Translations under genes and position numbers: made by a program
Shown here: positions 9,367 to 18,150 of the stretch, piece by piece
Layout of the letters: each line of letters begins with the position of its first letter
Numbering within the stretch: the first letter of the stretch is position 1
From: Streptomyces asoensis
GTDB lineage: Bacteria; Actinomycetota; Actinomycetes; Streptomycetales; Streptomycetaceae
Assembly: GCF_013085465.1 (NCBI RefSeq)
Contig: NZ_CP049838.1
Span: 2,294,001-2,358,000 of the forward strand
Length of the DNA stretch: 64,000 nt
Direction of reading: 5' to 3'
The notes under the pieces: model-generated
Told to the model about the DNA's origin: nothing
The model's database searches: none
What the model saw: the letters and a program-made list of their open reading frames with translations, nothing else

Positions 9367-10974
9367 TCAGTTGCTCACACCGCGACCGAGCTCCCACAGC
9401 TGAAGGGTCGCGGAGGAGTTCAGCACGTAGGCCGTGCCGGTGACGTCGTTGTTCGCGGCCACGTACTGCTTGCCCTGCCACAGCGGCAGGACCGGAACGT
9501 CCCTGGCGACGATGTCCTGGATCTCCGTCAGGCTCTTCGCGGCGCTGAGGCGGTCGGCCTCGCGGCGGGAGGCCGGGATCAGGTTGTCGATGATGTCCGT
9601 GTTGGAGTACGGGGACTTGAGGAAGTTGTCCTTGTCCAGGAACGGGGCGACGAAGTTGTCGGCGTCGGGGAAGTCGGGGAACCAGCCCATGCCGTAGACG
9701 GCGTACTCGCCCTTGCGCTCGGCCGGGACGAACGTGTCCCAGGGGGAGCCCTTGATGGTGACGTCGAACAGGCCGCTGTCGTTGAGCTGCTTCTGAAGCA
9801 CCTCGAACTCCTGCTTGGTGGCCGGGCCGTAGTGGTCGGTCGTGTAGTTCAGCGTCAGCTTCACCGGGGCGGTGACGTCCGCGTCGGCCAGGAGGGACTT
9901 GGCCTTCGCGACGCTCGGGTCGCCGTAGGTGTTGAAGAACGAGTTGGAGTGGCCCGTGAGGGTGGCCGGGACCAGCGAGTAGAGGGGCTCGGCCTGGGAG
10001 CCGTACACCTCGGAGACGAGCGCGCTGCGGTTGACGACCTGGGCCATCGCCTGACGCACGGCCTTGGCCTTGACCGCCGGGTCGGTGGTGTCGAAGGCCA
10101 GGTAGCGGATCTCGAGGCCGTTCAGCTCGACGAGGTCGATGTCCCCGGTCGCGGCGGCGTCGGAGAGCTTCTGGATCTGCTCCGGCGACATGGTGCGGGT
10201 CATCAGGTCGATGTCGCCCTTTTCGAGGGCGGTGCCCATGGCGTCGGCGTCCTCGTAGGAGACCATGTCGACCTGGTCGTTGTTCACGTCCAGCGTCCCC
10301 TTGTAATTGGGGTTCTTGGTGAACACGGCCTTGGTCATCTCGTCGCCGTCGGTCTCGGCCTTGAGGGTGTAGGGGCCGGAGCCGTCGACCGAGAAGCCGT
10401 CGCGCAGCTTGTCCTTCTCGTAGTCGTCGGGGTTGACGATGCCGGCGACCGGAGTCGACAACTTGAAGGGGAAAGTGGCGTCGGCGGTCTTGAGATGGAA
10501 GATGACTTCGTTGTCACCCTGCGTCTCGATGGTGTCGATCGTGGACAGCAGGGCGAACACGCCGGAGTCGGCCTTGATGGTGCGGGCGCGCTCGATGGAG
10601 AACTTGACGTCCTCGGCGGTGACCGCGTCGCCGTCCGCGAACTTGAGGCCGCTGCGCAGCTTGCACGCGTAGCGCTCGTTGCCGGTGTCGGTGAAGCCGC
10701 AGCTCTGGGCCGCCTCCGGGACGGGTTCGCCCTCGCCCTTGGGCTGGATCATCAGGGTCTGCACGGTCTGGCGCAGGATGTTCCAGGTGCCGACGTCATA
10801 GGAGTACGCCGGGTCGAACGGCGCCGGGGCGTCCTTGGTGACGGTGAACCGGTCGGTGGTGCCCATGACGATGGCGTCCCCACTGCCGCTACCGCCGTCG
10901 GACCCGCCGCAGGCGGCGAGTACGGGCGCGAGCAGACTGACCACGGCCGGCAGCACCAAAGTCTTGCGGTTCAT
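9367..10974 (-). CDS. Family 5 ABC solute-binding lipoprotein, paralogue of the next gene
   Basis: A 535-residue SBP_bac_5 lipoprotein. ATG 10974 has GGAG 13 bases upstream and gives signal peptide ending in lipobox LAAC. Sequence blocks GLKFADGDAVTAEDVKFS and PVLPLWQGKQYVA place it in the same subfamily as the downstream gene. The pair looks like a tandem duplication followed by divergence. As with its partner, transport components are absent. Confidence 0.9.
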   Translation of the reverse strand: MNRKTLVLPAVVSLLAPVLAACGGSDGGSGSGDAIVMGTTDRFTVTKDAPAPFDPAYSYDVGTWNILRQTVQTLMIQPKGEGEPVPEAAQSCGFTDTGNERYACKLRSGLKFADGDAVTAEDVKFSIERARTIKADSGVFALLSTIDTIETQGDNEVIFHLKTADATFPFKLSTPVAGIVNPDDYEKDKLRDGFSVDGSGPYTLKAETDGDEMTKAVFTKNPNYKGTLDVNNDQVDMVSYEDADAMGTALEKGDIDLMTRTMSPEQIQKLSDAAATGDIDLVELNGLEIRYLAFDTTDPAVKAKAVRQAMAQVVNRSALVSEVYGSQAEPLYSLVPATLTGHSNSFFNTYGDPSVAKAKSLLADADVTAPVKLTLNYTTDHYGPATKQEFEVLQKQLNDSGLFDVTIKGSPWDTFVPAERKGEYAVYGMGWFPDFPDADNFVAPFLDKDNFLKSPYSNTDIIDNLIPASRREADRLSAAKSLTEIQDIVARDVPVLPLWQGKQYVAANNDVTGTAYVLNSSATLQLWELGRGVSN

Positions 10975-11452
10975 GCTCGAGTTTCTCCAGAGCTGTCGAG
11001 TCCGTGTACCCGGCATGCAGGGGTGTCGCGGCGGATCACGGGGTTAGGGCGAGGTTCTCGCGATGAGATTAGTCCGCACCAGCACGACGGTTCGCGGTCA
11101 CCGGAGTTGAAACTCCATCACGCTGTGAAACCGGCTGCGAACGCACTGAACAACCGTCAGCGGAAGGATTCGTACAGCCGCCCATCAATCGGGACACAAG
11201 GACGCGCCGAAGCCCTCTCCATCAGGCCGTAATGCACACGGAGAGTCAGCTGTCGACCCCCGGACGGGTGGGGAACGTCACACGCCGTACGGGGTTCCGA
11301 TGCGGTGGAATTCGGCCGCCGCCGGAGCCTTGCCGAAGATCGGAATTCCACCGCGCGCACACCCGCCGAATTCCTTGTTATCGGCGGTGCACGCTGGGTG
11401 AACGCCTATCGCATTTCCGTCATCGGCCGATCACCAATGATCGCGGTGCCGA
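10975..11452. other. Intergenic region, no gene seen
   Basis: About 480 bp between the binding-protein start and the HAD phosphatase stop, both minus. I see no coding sequence I trust. It holds the upstream region of the binding-protein pair and, near 11302-11354, an inverted repeat. Confidence 0.6.
11302..11354. repeat. 12-bp inverted repeat GCGGTGGAATTC / GAATTCCACCGC
   Basis: Perfect arms at 11302-11313 and 11343-11354 are separated by 29 nt, which themselves can pair as TTCGGC/GCCGAA. It lies about 100 bp beyond the HAD phosphatase stop. It could be a terminator or a protein-binding site. Confidence 0.6.
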
Positions 11453-12151
11453 TCATCGGAGCGGCATCAGGTCGCGCAGAAATGCCAGGTCGACCTGTTC
11501 CAGCGAGGGGACGACGGTGCGTCCGCGGGACGGCGCGATCGGCGCCACGGAGGGCACCGCGACCACGTGACAGCCCGCCGCCTCGGCCGAGGCGACCCCC
11601 GTCGCGGTGTCCTCGATGACGGCGCATCTCGTCGGGTCCACGCCGAGTCCGGCGGCCGCGAACAGATAGGGGTCGGGGTACGGCTTGGTCCGCGGGACCT
11701 CGTCGCCGGCCACGCTCAGACGGAAGTGCTCGGCGCCGAGCGAGGTGAGGACGCGGTCGATGATGCGCCGGTGGGAGGCGGAGACGAGGGCCGTGGGCAC
11801 CTCGTGCTCGGCCAGCTCGGCAAGGAGCCGGGCGGCGCCCGGCATCAGGGGCAGGGCGCGGGTGATGCGGTCCTCGAACCCCTCGTTGAGCAGGACGGTG
11901 AGTGCGGCGAGGTCGATGCCGGCCCCGGTCGCCTCGATCAGGAACCCGGCGCTGCGGCTCATCGGGCCACCGACCACGACATGGCGCCAGGAGTCGTCGA
12001 GGGTGTGACCCAGGCCGGCGAAGATCTCGACCTCGACGTCCCACCAGAAGCCCTCGGTGTCCACCAGGGTGCCGTCCATGTCGAGCAGCACGGCCTCCAG
12101 GGCGGAGCCCTCGGCCGTACGGGTTACTGGCGCGGGAACCGTACTGGTCAT
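11453..12151 (-). CDS. HAD-family phosphatase (beta-phosphoglucomutase/CbbY-like)
   Basis: A 232-residue hydrolase. Two ATGs lie at 12157 and 12151; the second has AAGGAGGT at proper spacing and is chosen. The nucleophile motif is DMDGTLVDTE with Asp24 and Asp26, followed by the helical cap, then VSASHR (motif II Ser) and the VIEDTATGVASAEAAG motif IV region with the acidic pair. Substrate is a small phosphomonoester but cannot be named. It lies just downstream of metH, separated by a hairpin. Confidence 0.9.
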   Translation of the reverse strand: MTSTVPAPVTRTAEGSALEAVLLDMDGTLVDTEGFWWDVEVEIFAGLGHTLDDSWRHVVVGGPMSRSAGFLIEATGAGIDLAALTVLLNEGFEDRITRALPLMPGAARLLAELAEHEVPTALVSASHRRIIDRVLTSLGAEHFRLSVAGDEVPRTKPYPDPYLFAAAGLGVDPTRCAVIEDTATGVASAEAAGCHVVAVPSVAPIAPSRGRTVVPSLEQVDLAFLRDLMPLR

Positions 12152-12176
12152 CCACATACCTCCTTGAGGGACGAGC

Positions 12177-12205
12177 AGGCCGGTTCCCGCTGGGGGAACC
12201 GGCCT
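12177..12205. terminator. Hairpin after metH
   Basis: Perfect 12-bp arms AGGCCGGTTCCC (12177-12188) and complement (12194-12205), 5-nt loop. Position downstream of metH on the minus strand suggests a terminator or partial attenuator before the HAD gene. Confidence 0.75.
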
Positions 12206-12263
12206 TCGGTGGACCGACCAGTGTACGGCTTATCCGATCAGTGTGCTCAGTGGCACGTCCGCG

Positions 12264-15200
12264 TCACCGTGCGTTGAAGTACTTCGCCTCGGGGTGGTGG
12301 ATGACGATGGCGTCCGTGGACTGCTCGGGGTGGAGCTGGAACTCCTCCGACAGGTGGACGCCGATCCGCTCGGGCTGGAGCAGCTCGGCGATCTTGGCGC
12401 GGTCCTCCAGGTCGGGGCAGGCGCCGTAGCCGAGGGAGAAGCGGGCGCCGCGGTACTTCAGGGCGAACATGTCCTCGACGTCGGCCGGGTCCTCACCGGC
12501 GAAGCCGAGTTCGGAACGCACGCGCGCGTGCCAGTACTCGGCGAGGGCCTCGGCCAGCTGCACGGACAGGCCGTGCAGTTCGAGGTAGTCACGGTAGGAG
12601 TTGGACTCGAAGAGCTTGGCGGTCTCCTCGCCGATGCGGTTGCCGACGGTGACGATCTGGAGGCCCACGACGTCCGTCTCCCCCGTCTCCTCCGGGCGGA
12701 AGAAGTCGGCCAGGCACAGACGGCGGCCGCGGCGCTGGCGCGGGAAGGTGAAGCGGGTGCGCTCGTTGCCCTGCTCGTCCAGGATGATCAGGTCGTCGTC
12801 CTTGGACACACAGGGGAAGTAGCCGTAGACGACGGCCGCCTCGAGGAGGTTGTCGGTCTGGAGCTTGTCCAGCAGGCCGCGCAGCCGGGGCCGGCCCTCG
12901 GTCTCGACGAGTTCCTCGTAGCTCGGTCCGTCCCCGGTGCGGGCCTGCTTCAGGCCCCACTGGCCCTTGAAGAGGGCGCCTTCGTCGAGCCAGGAGGCGT
13001 ACTCCTTGAGCTGGATGCCCTTGATGACGCGGGAGCCCTCGAACGGCGGCTTCGGGACGGGGTTGTCGGTGGCTACGTCGGAACGGACGTGGCCCTCCTC
13101 CGGGCGTTCCTCGGCCTCGACGGCGGCGGCGCTCGGGCGGACCCGGCGCTGCTTCAGCTCCGGCAGCTGGGCCCCGGGCACCCCGCGCTTGACGCCGATC
13201 AGGGCGTCCATCAGGCGCAGGCCCTCGAAGGCGTCACGGGCGTAGCGGACCTCGCCCTGGTAGATCTCGTGCAGGTCCTGCTCGACGTAGGCCCTGGTCA
13301 GGGCGGCGCCACCGAGGATGACCGGGTAGTCCGCGGCCATCTTGCGCTGGTTCAGCTCCTCCAGGTTCTCCTTCATGATCACCGTGGACTTGACCAGCAG
13401 GCCCGACATGCCGATGACGTCGGCCCGGTGCTCCTGGGCGGCGTCCAGGATCGCGGAGACGGGCTGCTTGATGCCGAGGTTGACGACGTTGTAGCCGTTG
13501 TTGGACAGGATGATGTCGACGAGGTTCTTGCCGATGTCGTGGACGTCGCCGCGCACGGTGGCCAGCACGATGGTGCCCTTGCCCTCGGCGTCCGACTTCT
13601 CCATGTGCGGTTCGAGGTAGGCCACCGCGGTCTTCATGACCTCGGCGGACTGGAGCACGAACGGCAGCTGCATCTGGCCGGAACCGAACAGTTCGCCGAC
13701 CACCTTCATGCCGTCCAGGAGCGTCTCGTTGACGATGTCGAGGGCGGGGCGGGTCTGGAGGGCCTCGGCGAGGTCGGTGTCCAGGCCGTTCTTCTCGCCG
13801 TCGATGATCCGGCGCTTGAGGCGCTCGTCCAGCGGCAGCGCGGCCAGTTCCTCGGCCTTGCCGGCCTTGAGGGACTTGGTGGTGGCGCCCTCGAACAGCG
13901 CCATCAGCTTCTGGAGCGGGTCGTAGCCCTCCGCGCGGCGGTCGTGGATCAGGTCGAGGGCGGTGTTGACCTCTTCCTCGCTGAAGCGGGCGATGGGCAG
14001 GATCTTCGACGCGTGGACGATCGCCGAGTCCAGGCCCGCCTTCACACACTCGTCGAGGAAGACCGAGTTGAGCAGGATGCGCGCGGCCGGGTTCAGGCCG
14101 AAGGAGATGTTCGACAGGCCCAGCGTGGTCTGTACGTCGGGGCGGCGGCGCTTGAGTTCGCGGATCGCCCCGATGGTGGCGATGCCGTCCTTGCGGGACT
14201 CCTCCTGGCCGGTGCAGATGGTGAAGGTCAGGGTGTCGATGAGGATGTCCGACTCCTGGATGCCCCAGTTCGTCGTCAGGTCGTCGATGAGCCGCTCGGC
14301 GATGGCGACCTTCGTCTCGACGGTACGGGCCTGGCCCTCCTCGTCGATGGTCAGCGCGATCAGCGCGGCGCCGTGCTCCCGGGCCAGCTCGGTGACCTTG
14401 GCGAAGCGGGACTCCGGACCGTCGCCGTCCTCGTAGTTCACGGAGTTGATGACCGCGCGGCCGCCGAGCCGCTCCAGGCCCGCCCGGATGACCGGGACCT
14501 CGGTGGAGTCCAGGACGATCGGCAGCGTGGAGGCGGTGGCGAAGCGGCCGGCCAGCTCGTCCATGTCGGCGACGCCGTCGCGGCCCACGTAGTCGACGCA
14601 CAGGTCGAGCATGTGCGCGCCCTCCCGGATCTGGTCCCGGGCCATCTCCACGCAGTCGTCCCAGCGGCCCTCCAGCATGGCCTCGCGGAACTTCTTCGAG
14701 CCGTTGGCGTTGGTGCGCTCACCGATCGCCATGTAGGCGGTGTCCTGGCGGAACGGGACGGTCTGGTAGAGCGAGGCGGCGCCGGGCTCGGGCCGCGGCT
14801 GCCGCTCGGCGGGCGAGGCCCCCCGGACCCGCTCCACGAGCTGCCGCAGATGCTCGGGTGTCGTACCGCAGCAGCCGCCGACCAGGTTCAGCCCGTAGTC
14901 GCGTACGAAGGTGTCCTGGGCGTCGGCCAGGCCCTCGGCGTCGAGCGGGAAGTGCGCGCCGTCCTTGGTGAGGATCGGCAGACCGGCGTTGGGCATGCAC
15001 AGCAGCGGGGTGCGGGAGTGGCGGGCCAGATAGCGCAGGTGCTCGCTCATCTCGGCCGGGCCCGTCGAGCAGTTCAGGCCGATCATGTCGATGCCGAGGG
15101 GCTCGAGGGCGGTCAGGGCCGCGCCGATCTCCGAGCCGAGCAGCATGGTGCCGGTCGTCTCGAACGCCATCGAGACCAGCAGGGGCACCTCGACGCCGGT

Positions 15201-15782
15201 CGCCTCCATGGCGCGCCGGGCGCCGAGGATGGAGGACTTGGTCTGGAGCAGGTCCTGCGTGGTCTCCACGATCAGGGCGTCCGCGCCACCGGCCAGCAGG
15301 CCCTCCGCGTTGGCCTGGAAGCCGTCGCGCAGGGTGCCGTAGGCGATGTGGCCGAGGGTGGGCAGCTTGGTGCCGGGGCCGATCGAGCCCAGCACCCAGC
15401 GGGTGCGTCCGTCGCGTCCGGCGAAGGCGTCGGCGGTCTCACGGGCGATGCGTGCGCCCGCCTCGGACAGCTCGAACACCCGCTCGGAGATGTCGTACTC
15501 GGCCATGGCCGAGTGGTTTGCGCCGAACGTGTTGGTCTCGACGCAGTCCACGCCCGCGTCGAAGTACTCCTCGTGCACGGAGCGGACGATGTCCGGCCGG
15601 GTGACGTTGAGGATCTCGTTGCAGCCCTCGAGGTTCTCGAAGTCCTCGAGGGTGGGCTCCTGGGCCTGGAGCATGGTGCCCATGGCTCCGTCGGCCACCA
15701 CCACACGGGTGGCCAGGGCCTCTCGGAGCGCGGACACACGGGTCCGGCTGTCGGCGGAAGGGGTCGGCGGCACAGAGGCCAT
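12264..15782 (-). CDS. metH: Cobalamin-dependent methionine synthase
   Basis: Transfers the methyl group of 5-methyltetrahydrofolate to homocysteine through bound cobalamin. The 1172-residue length is close to the family norm. Domains in order: homocysteine-binding barrel (about 1-330; zinc Cys in GLNCSTG and GGCCGT), pterin-binding domain (about 345-620; GERTNANGSKKF), cobalamin domain with the axial-His motif GDVHDIGKN, and the SAM-dependent reactivation domain ending with RFSLGYGACPDLED. Start ATG 15782 has GGGAG upstream. I looked for a cobalamin or SAM riboswitch in the leader and saw none. It supplies methionine beside the salvage block further right. Confidence 0.97.
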   Translation of the reverse strand: MASVPPTPSADSRTRVSALREALATRVVVADGAMGTMLQAQEPTLEDFENLEGCNEILNVTRPDIVRSVHEEYFDAGVDCVETNTFGANHSAMAEYDISERVFELSEAGARIARETADAFAGRDGRTRWVLGSIGPGTKLPTLGHIAYGTLRDGFQANAEGLLAGGADALIVETTQDLLQTKSSILGARRAMEATGVEVPLLVSMAFETTGTMLLGSEIGAALTALEPLGIDMIGLNCSTGPAEMSEHLRYLARHSRTPLLCMPNAGLPILTKDGAHFPLDAEGLADAQDTFVRDYGLNLVGGCCGTTPEHLRQLVERVRGASPAERQPRPEPGAASLYQTVPFRQDTAYMAIGERTNANGSKKFREAMLEGRWDDCVEMARDQIREGAHMLDLCVDYVGRDGVADMDELAGRFATASTLPIVLDSTEVPVIRAGLERLGGRAVINSVNYEDGDGPESRFAKVTELAREHGAALIALTIDEEGQARTVETKVAIAERLIDDLTTNWGIQESDILIDTLTFTICTGQEESRKDGIATIGAIRELKRRRPDVQTTLGLSNISFGLNPAARILLNSVFLDECVKAGLDSAIVHASKILPIARFSEEEVNTALDLIHDRRAEGYDPLQKLMALFEGATTKSLKAGKAEELAALPLDERLKRRIIDGEKNGLDTDLAEALQTRPALDIVNETLLDGMKVVGELFGSGQMQLPFVLQSAEVMKTAVAYLEPHMEKSDAEGKGTIVLATVRGDVHDIGKNLVDIILSNNGYNVVNLGIKQPVSAILDAAQEHRADVIGMSGLLVKSTVIMKENLEELNQRKMAADYPVILGGAALTRAYVEQDLHEIYQGEVRYARDAFEGLRLMDALIGVKRGVPGAQLPELKQRRVRPSAAAVEAEERPEEGHVRSDVATDNPVPKPPFEGSRVIKGIQLKEYASWLDEGALFKGQWGLKQARTGDGPSYEELVETEGRPRLRGLLDKLQTDNLLEAAVVYGYFPCVSKDDDLIILDEQGNERTRFTFPRQRRGRRLCLADFFRPEETGETDVVGLQIVTVGNRIGEETAKLFESNSYRDYLELHGLSVQLAEALAEYWHARVRSELGFAGEDPADVEDMFALKYRGARFSLGYGACPDLEDRAKIAELLQPERIGVHLSEEFQLHPEQSTDAIVIHHPEAKYFNAR

Positions 15783-15949
15783 GAAAGGGCTCCCTCAGAT
15801 GCGACGGCTGTCGGCTTTGCGTCACCTCAAGGATGCGGGCAGAAAGGCTTCCCGAGACGAGCGCACGCCGTCAGGGTAGCCGGGACGGAGGCCTTATGGT
15901 CAGGGGCGTCCACGGGACGGACGGGCGTCGCGGCCTTTCACAGGGCGGC

Positions 15950-16015
15950 CACGAGCCGGGCACGACCGGAGCACGACCGGACCACGACCGGAGCACGACC
16001 GGAGCACGAGCGGGC
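15950..16015. repeat. Six tandem 11-bp repeats, unit CACGACCGGAG
   Basis: Units begin at 15950, 15961, 15972, 15983, 15994 and 16005; the inner four are nearly identical and the outer two are degenerate. The 11-bp period is about one helical turn, so bound proteins would lie on the same face. It is upstream of gylR and not in a credible gene. Confidence 0.8.
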
Positions 16016-16097
16016 GACGGCCGTGTCACTCCGTGGAGACGCGCGGTGTAACACGTATCGACCGAACATTAGCGAGAGGTCGGCATGGACCGGTAGT

Positions 16098-16114
16098 GTT
16101 CGACATTGCCGAAC
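16098..16114. promoter_or_regulatory. Palindromic operator candidate before gylR
   Basis: GTTCGACATTGCCGAAC pairs with itself at all but two base pairs around the central base. A copy identical at 15 of 17 positions lies before glpF at 17136. GylR is known to repress its own gene and the glycerol operon in S. coelicolor; assigning this site to GylR is inference. Confidence 0.6.
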
Positions 16115-16167
16115 GACGGCAGTAGATGCCGTGCGTGGACGGTCCAGGGGACGGAGGCAGGACGGCG

Positions 16168-16932
16168 ATGGCACGGAACATCCAGTCGGTCGAACGTGCG
16201 GCCGCGATGCTGCGGCTGCTCGCCGGCGGCGAGCGGCGGCTGGGCCTGTCGGACATCGCCTCGTCCACGGGCCTGGCCAAGGGCACCGCCCACGGCATCC
16301 TGCGCACCCTCCAGCAGGAGGGCTTCGTCGAGCAGGACGACGCCTCCGGGCGGTATCAGCTGGGTGCGGAGCTGCTGCGCCTGGGCACCACCTACCTGGA
16401 CGTGCACGAGCTACGCGCGCGTGCCCTGGTATGGACGGACGACCTGGCCCGGTCCAGCGGCGAGAGCGTGCACCTGGGGGTGCTGCACCAGCAGGGCGTG
16501 CTGATCGTGCACCACGTCTTCCGGCCCGACGACAGCCGGCAGGTGCTGGAGATCGGGGCGATGCAGCCGCTGCACTCCACGGCCCTGGGCAAGGTGCTGT
16601 CGGCCTACGACCCGGTCGCGCACAGCGAGGTCCTGGAGGCCGAGCGCAAGCCGTTCACGGACCGTACGGTCTGCGAGCCGGAGGCCTTCGAGCGGATGCT
16701 CGACCTCACCCGCGCGCGGGGATACGCGGCCGACGTCGAGGAGACCTGGGAGGGCGTCGCCTCCATCGCCGCGCCCATCCACGACCGGCGGCGCATGCCC
16801 GTGGGCGCGGTCGGCATCACCGGCGCGGTGGAGCGGCTGGGCCGGGACGGCGAGGTGCGCCCCGAGCTGATCGCCGCGGTACGGGACTGCGCCCGCGCGG
16901 TCTCGCGCGACCTGGGCGCCGGGCGCTTCTGA
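16168..16932 (+). CDS. gylR: IclR-family regulator of glycerol catabolism
   Basis: A 254-residue repressor. ATG 16168 is chosen with GGAGG at 16153-16157. The winged helix-turn-helix occupies about 8-65 (LGLSDIASSTGLAKGTAHGIL) and the IclR effector domain the rest, with MQPLHSTALGKVL and GVASIAAPI typical of the family. It is followed by a terminator and then glpFKD, the same order as the S. coelicolor gyl operon. In that system glycerol-3-phosphate is the inducer. Confidence 0.93.
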   Translation: MARNIQSVERAAAMLRLLAGGERRLGLSDIASSTGLAKGTAHGILRTLQQEGFVEQDDASGRYQLGAELLRLGTTYLDVHELRARALVWTDDLARSSGESVHLGVLHQQGVLIVHHVFRPDDSRQVLEIGAMQPLHSTALGKVLSAYDPVAHSEVLEAERKPFTDRTVCEPEAFERMLDLTRARGYAADVEETWEGVASIAAPIHDRRRMPVGAVGITGAVERLGRDGEVRPELIAAVRDCARAVSRDLGAGRF

Positions 16933-16947
16933 GAAGTACACAAGAGC

Positions 16948-16980
16948 AGGCCGGGACGTCCTACGACGTTCCGGCCTTTG
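16948..16980 (+). terminator. gylR terminator
   Basis: A 13-bp stem with one G-U pair (arms 16948-16960 and 16965-16977), 4-nt loop, followed by TTT. It begins 15 bp after the gylR stop. Confidence 0.75.
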
Positions 16981-17281
16981 TCATACGCCGAAATATCAGC
17001 TCGAACTGGGCAAAAAGGGCGAGAGTATGCGCACCGGCGCGAAGATCGATAACTCGCAGCGATCAATAACGATCGCACTTTCGATAACAACACTCTTGAC
17101 GCACACGTAACGCCGCGGCAAGACTCCCGTCCACCGGTCGACATTGTCGAACACCTAACGGCAATACGCGCTAGAGTGTGACAACGCCAAAGGCCGGCAT
17201 CGCTCTCACCCCCGAGGGCGCTCGAACCCCCGGTGGGACCCGGGGTTCGGCTTCCCTGGACGAAGGACAAAGGAGTCGCGG
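16981..17281. promoter_or_regulatory. glpF upstream control region
   Basis: No gene. The stretch is less GC-rich than its surroundings. It contains three direct 9-mers of form (A/T)TCRATAAC at about 17045, 17062 and 17080, the palindrome-related site GGTCGACATTGTCGAAC at 17136-17152, and a possible -10 TAGAGT at 17172-17177. The operator would overlap the -35 of that promoter, fitting repression. Confidence 0.55.
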
Positions 17282-18076
17282 GTGTCCAGCTCCGACATCT
17301 TCATCGGCGAGACCATCGGTACCGCCATACTCATCCTGCTCGGCGGTGGCGTCTGCGCCGCCGTCACGCTGAAGGCCTCCAAGGCCCGTAACGCCGGCTG
17401 GCTCGCCATCACCTTCGGGTGGGGTTTCGCCGTTCTGACGGCTGTCTACACCTCGGCGCCCCTGTCGGGCGCCCATCTCAACCCGGCGGTCACGCTCGCA
17501 CTCGCGATCAAGGACGACGACTGGAGCAACGTTCCGGTCTACTGGGCCGGGCAGCTGCTCGGTGCCGCCATCGGCGCCACCCTGGTCTGGGTCGCCTACT
17601 ACGGCCAGTTCCACGCGCACCTCACCGACAAGGAGATCGTCGGCGAGCCGGAGGCGGAGACCGCGAAGGCCAAGTCGGTCGAGGCGCGGGAACAGGGCGC
17701 CGGCCCGGTCCTGGGCGTCTTCTCCACCGGCCCGGAGATCCGGGTCGTCTGGCAGAACCTCGCCACGGAGATCATCGGCACCATCGTGCTCGTCCTCGCC
17801 GTGCTCACGCAGGGCCTGAACGACAAGGGCAACGGCCTCGGCAACCTGGGCGCGCTGATCACCGCGCTGGTGGTCGTCTCGATCGGTCTGTCCCTCGGTG
17901 GCCCGACCGGTTACGCGATCAACCCGGCCCGTGACCTCGGTCCGCGCATCGTGCACGCTCTCCTGCCCCTGCCCAACAAGGGCGGCTCCGACTGGAGCTA
18001 CGCCTGGATCCCGGTGGTCGGTCCGCTGATCGGCGGCGCGATCGCTGCGGGTATCTACAACGTCGCTTTTGCTTAA
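17282..18076 (+). CDS. glpF: Glycerol facilitator (MIP family aquaglyceroporin)
   Basis: A 264-residue channel for glycerol entry. GTG 17282 has AAAGGAG upstream. Six membrane segments and the two half-helix motifs are visible: LNPAVT in the first half and INPARD in the second; the Asp after NPAR is typical of glycerol facilitators rather than water-only channels. A polar stretch of about 45 residues ([16 protein letters not shown] to STGPE) is inserted between the third and fourth segments. First gene of glpF-glpK-glpD. Confidence 0.95.
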   Translation: MSSSDIFIGETIGTAILILLGGGVCAAVTLKASKARNAGWLAITFGWGFAVLTAVYTSAPLSGAHLNPAVTLALAIKDDDWSNVPVYWAGQLLGAAIGATLVWVAYYGQFHAHLTDKEIVGEPEAETAKAKSVEAREQGAGPVLGVFSTGPEIRVVWQNLATEIIGTIVLVLAVLTQGLNDKGNGLGNLGALITALVVVSIGLSLGGPTGYAINPARDLGPRIVHALLPLPNKGGSDWSYAWIPVVGPLIGGAIAAGIYNVAFA

Positions 18077-18150
18077 GAGCACCAGCCACACCGCGTAGTG
18101 ATCAGCGCCGTACAGACAGCCCCCTCACCACGGAACCCCAGGAGCACACC

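Larger units (their letters stand above)
15783..16167. other. metH-gylR divergent intergenic region
   Basis: 385 bp with no gene I accept. It holds the upstream regions of both genes, a six-unit 11-bp tandem repeat and a 17-bp palindrome, described separately. Confidence 0.7.

Noticed and set aside
15783..15930. Cobalamin or SAM/SAH riboswitch before metH
   Set aside because: No B12-box-like sequence or matching stem set was seen on the minus strand; the leader is too short for a cobalamin riboswitch.
15950..16015. The 11-bp repeats as a CRISPR array
   Set aside because: Units are contiguous with no spacers and far too short, and no cas genes are present.
12243..17069. A 1608-residue plus-strand open frame across metH and gylR
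   Set aside because: It is antisense to metH, which has all its catalytic motifs. The frame stays open only because of high-GC codon bias; its sequence is low-complexity with no motif.
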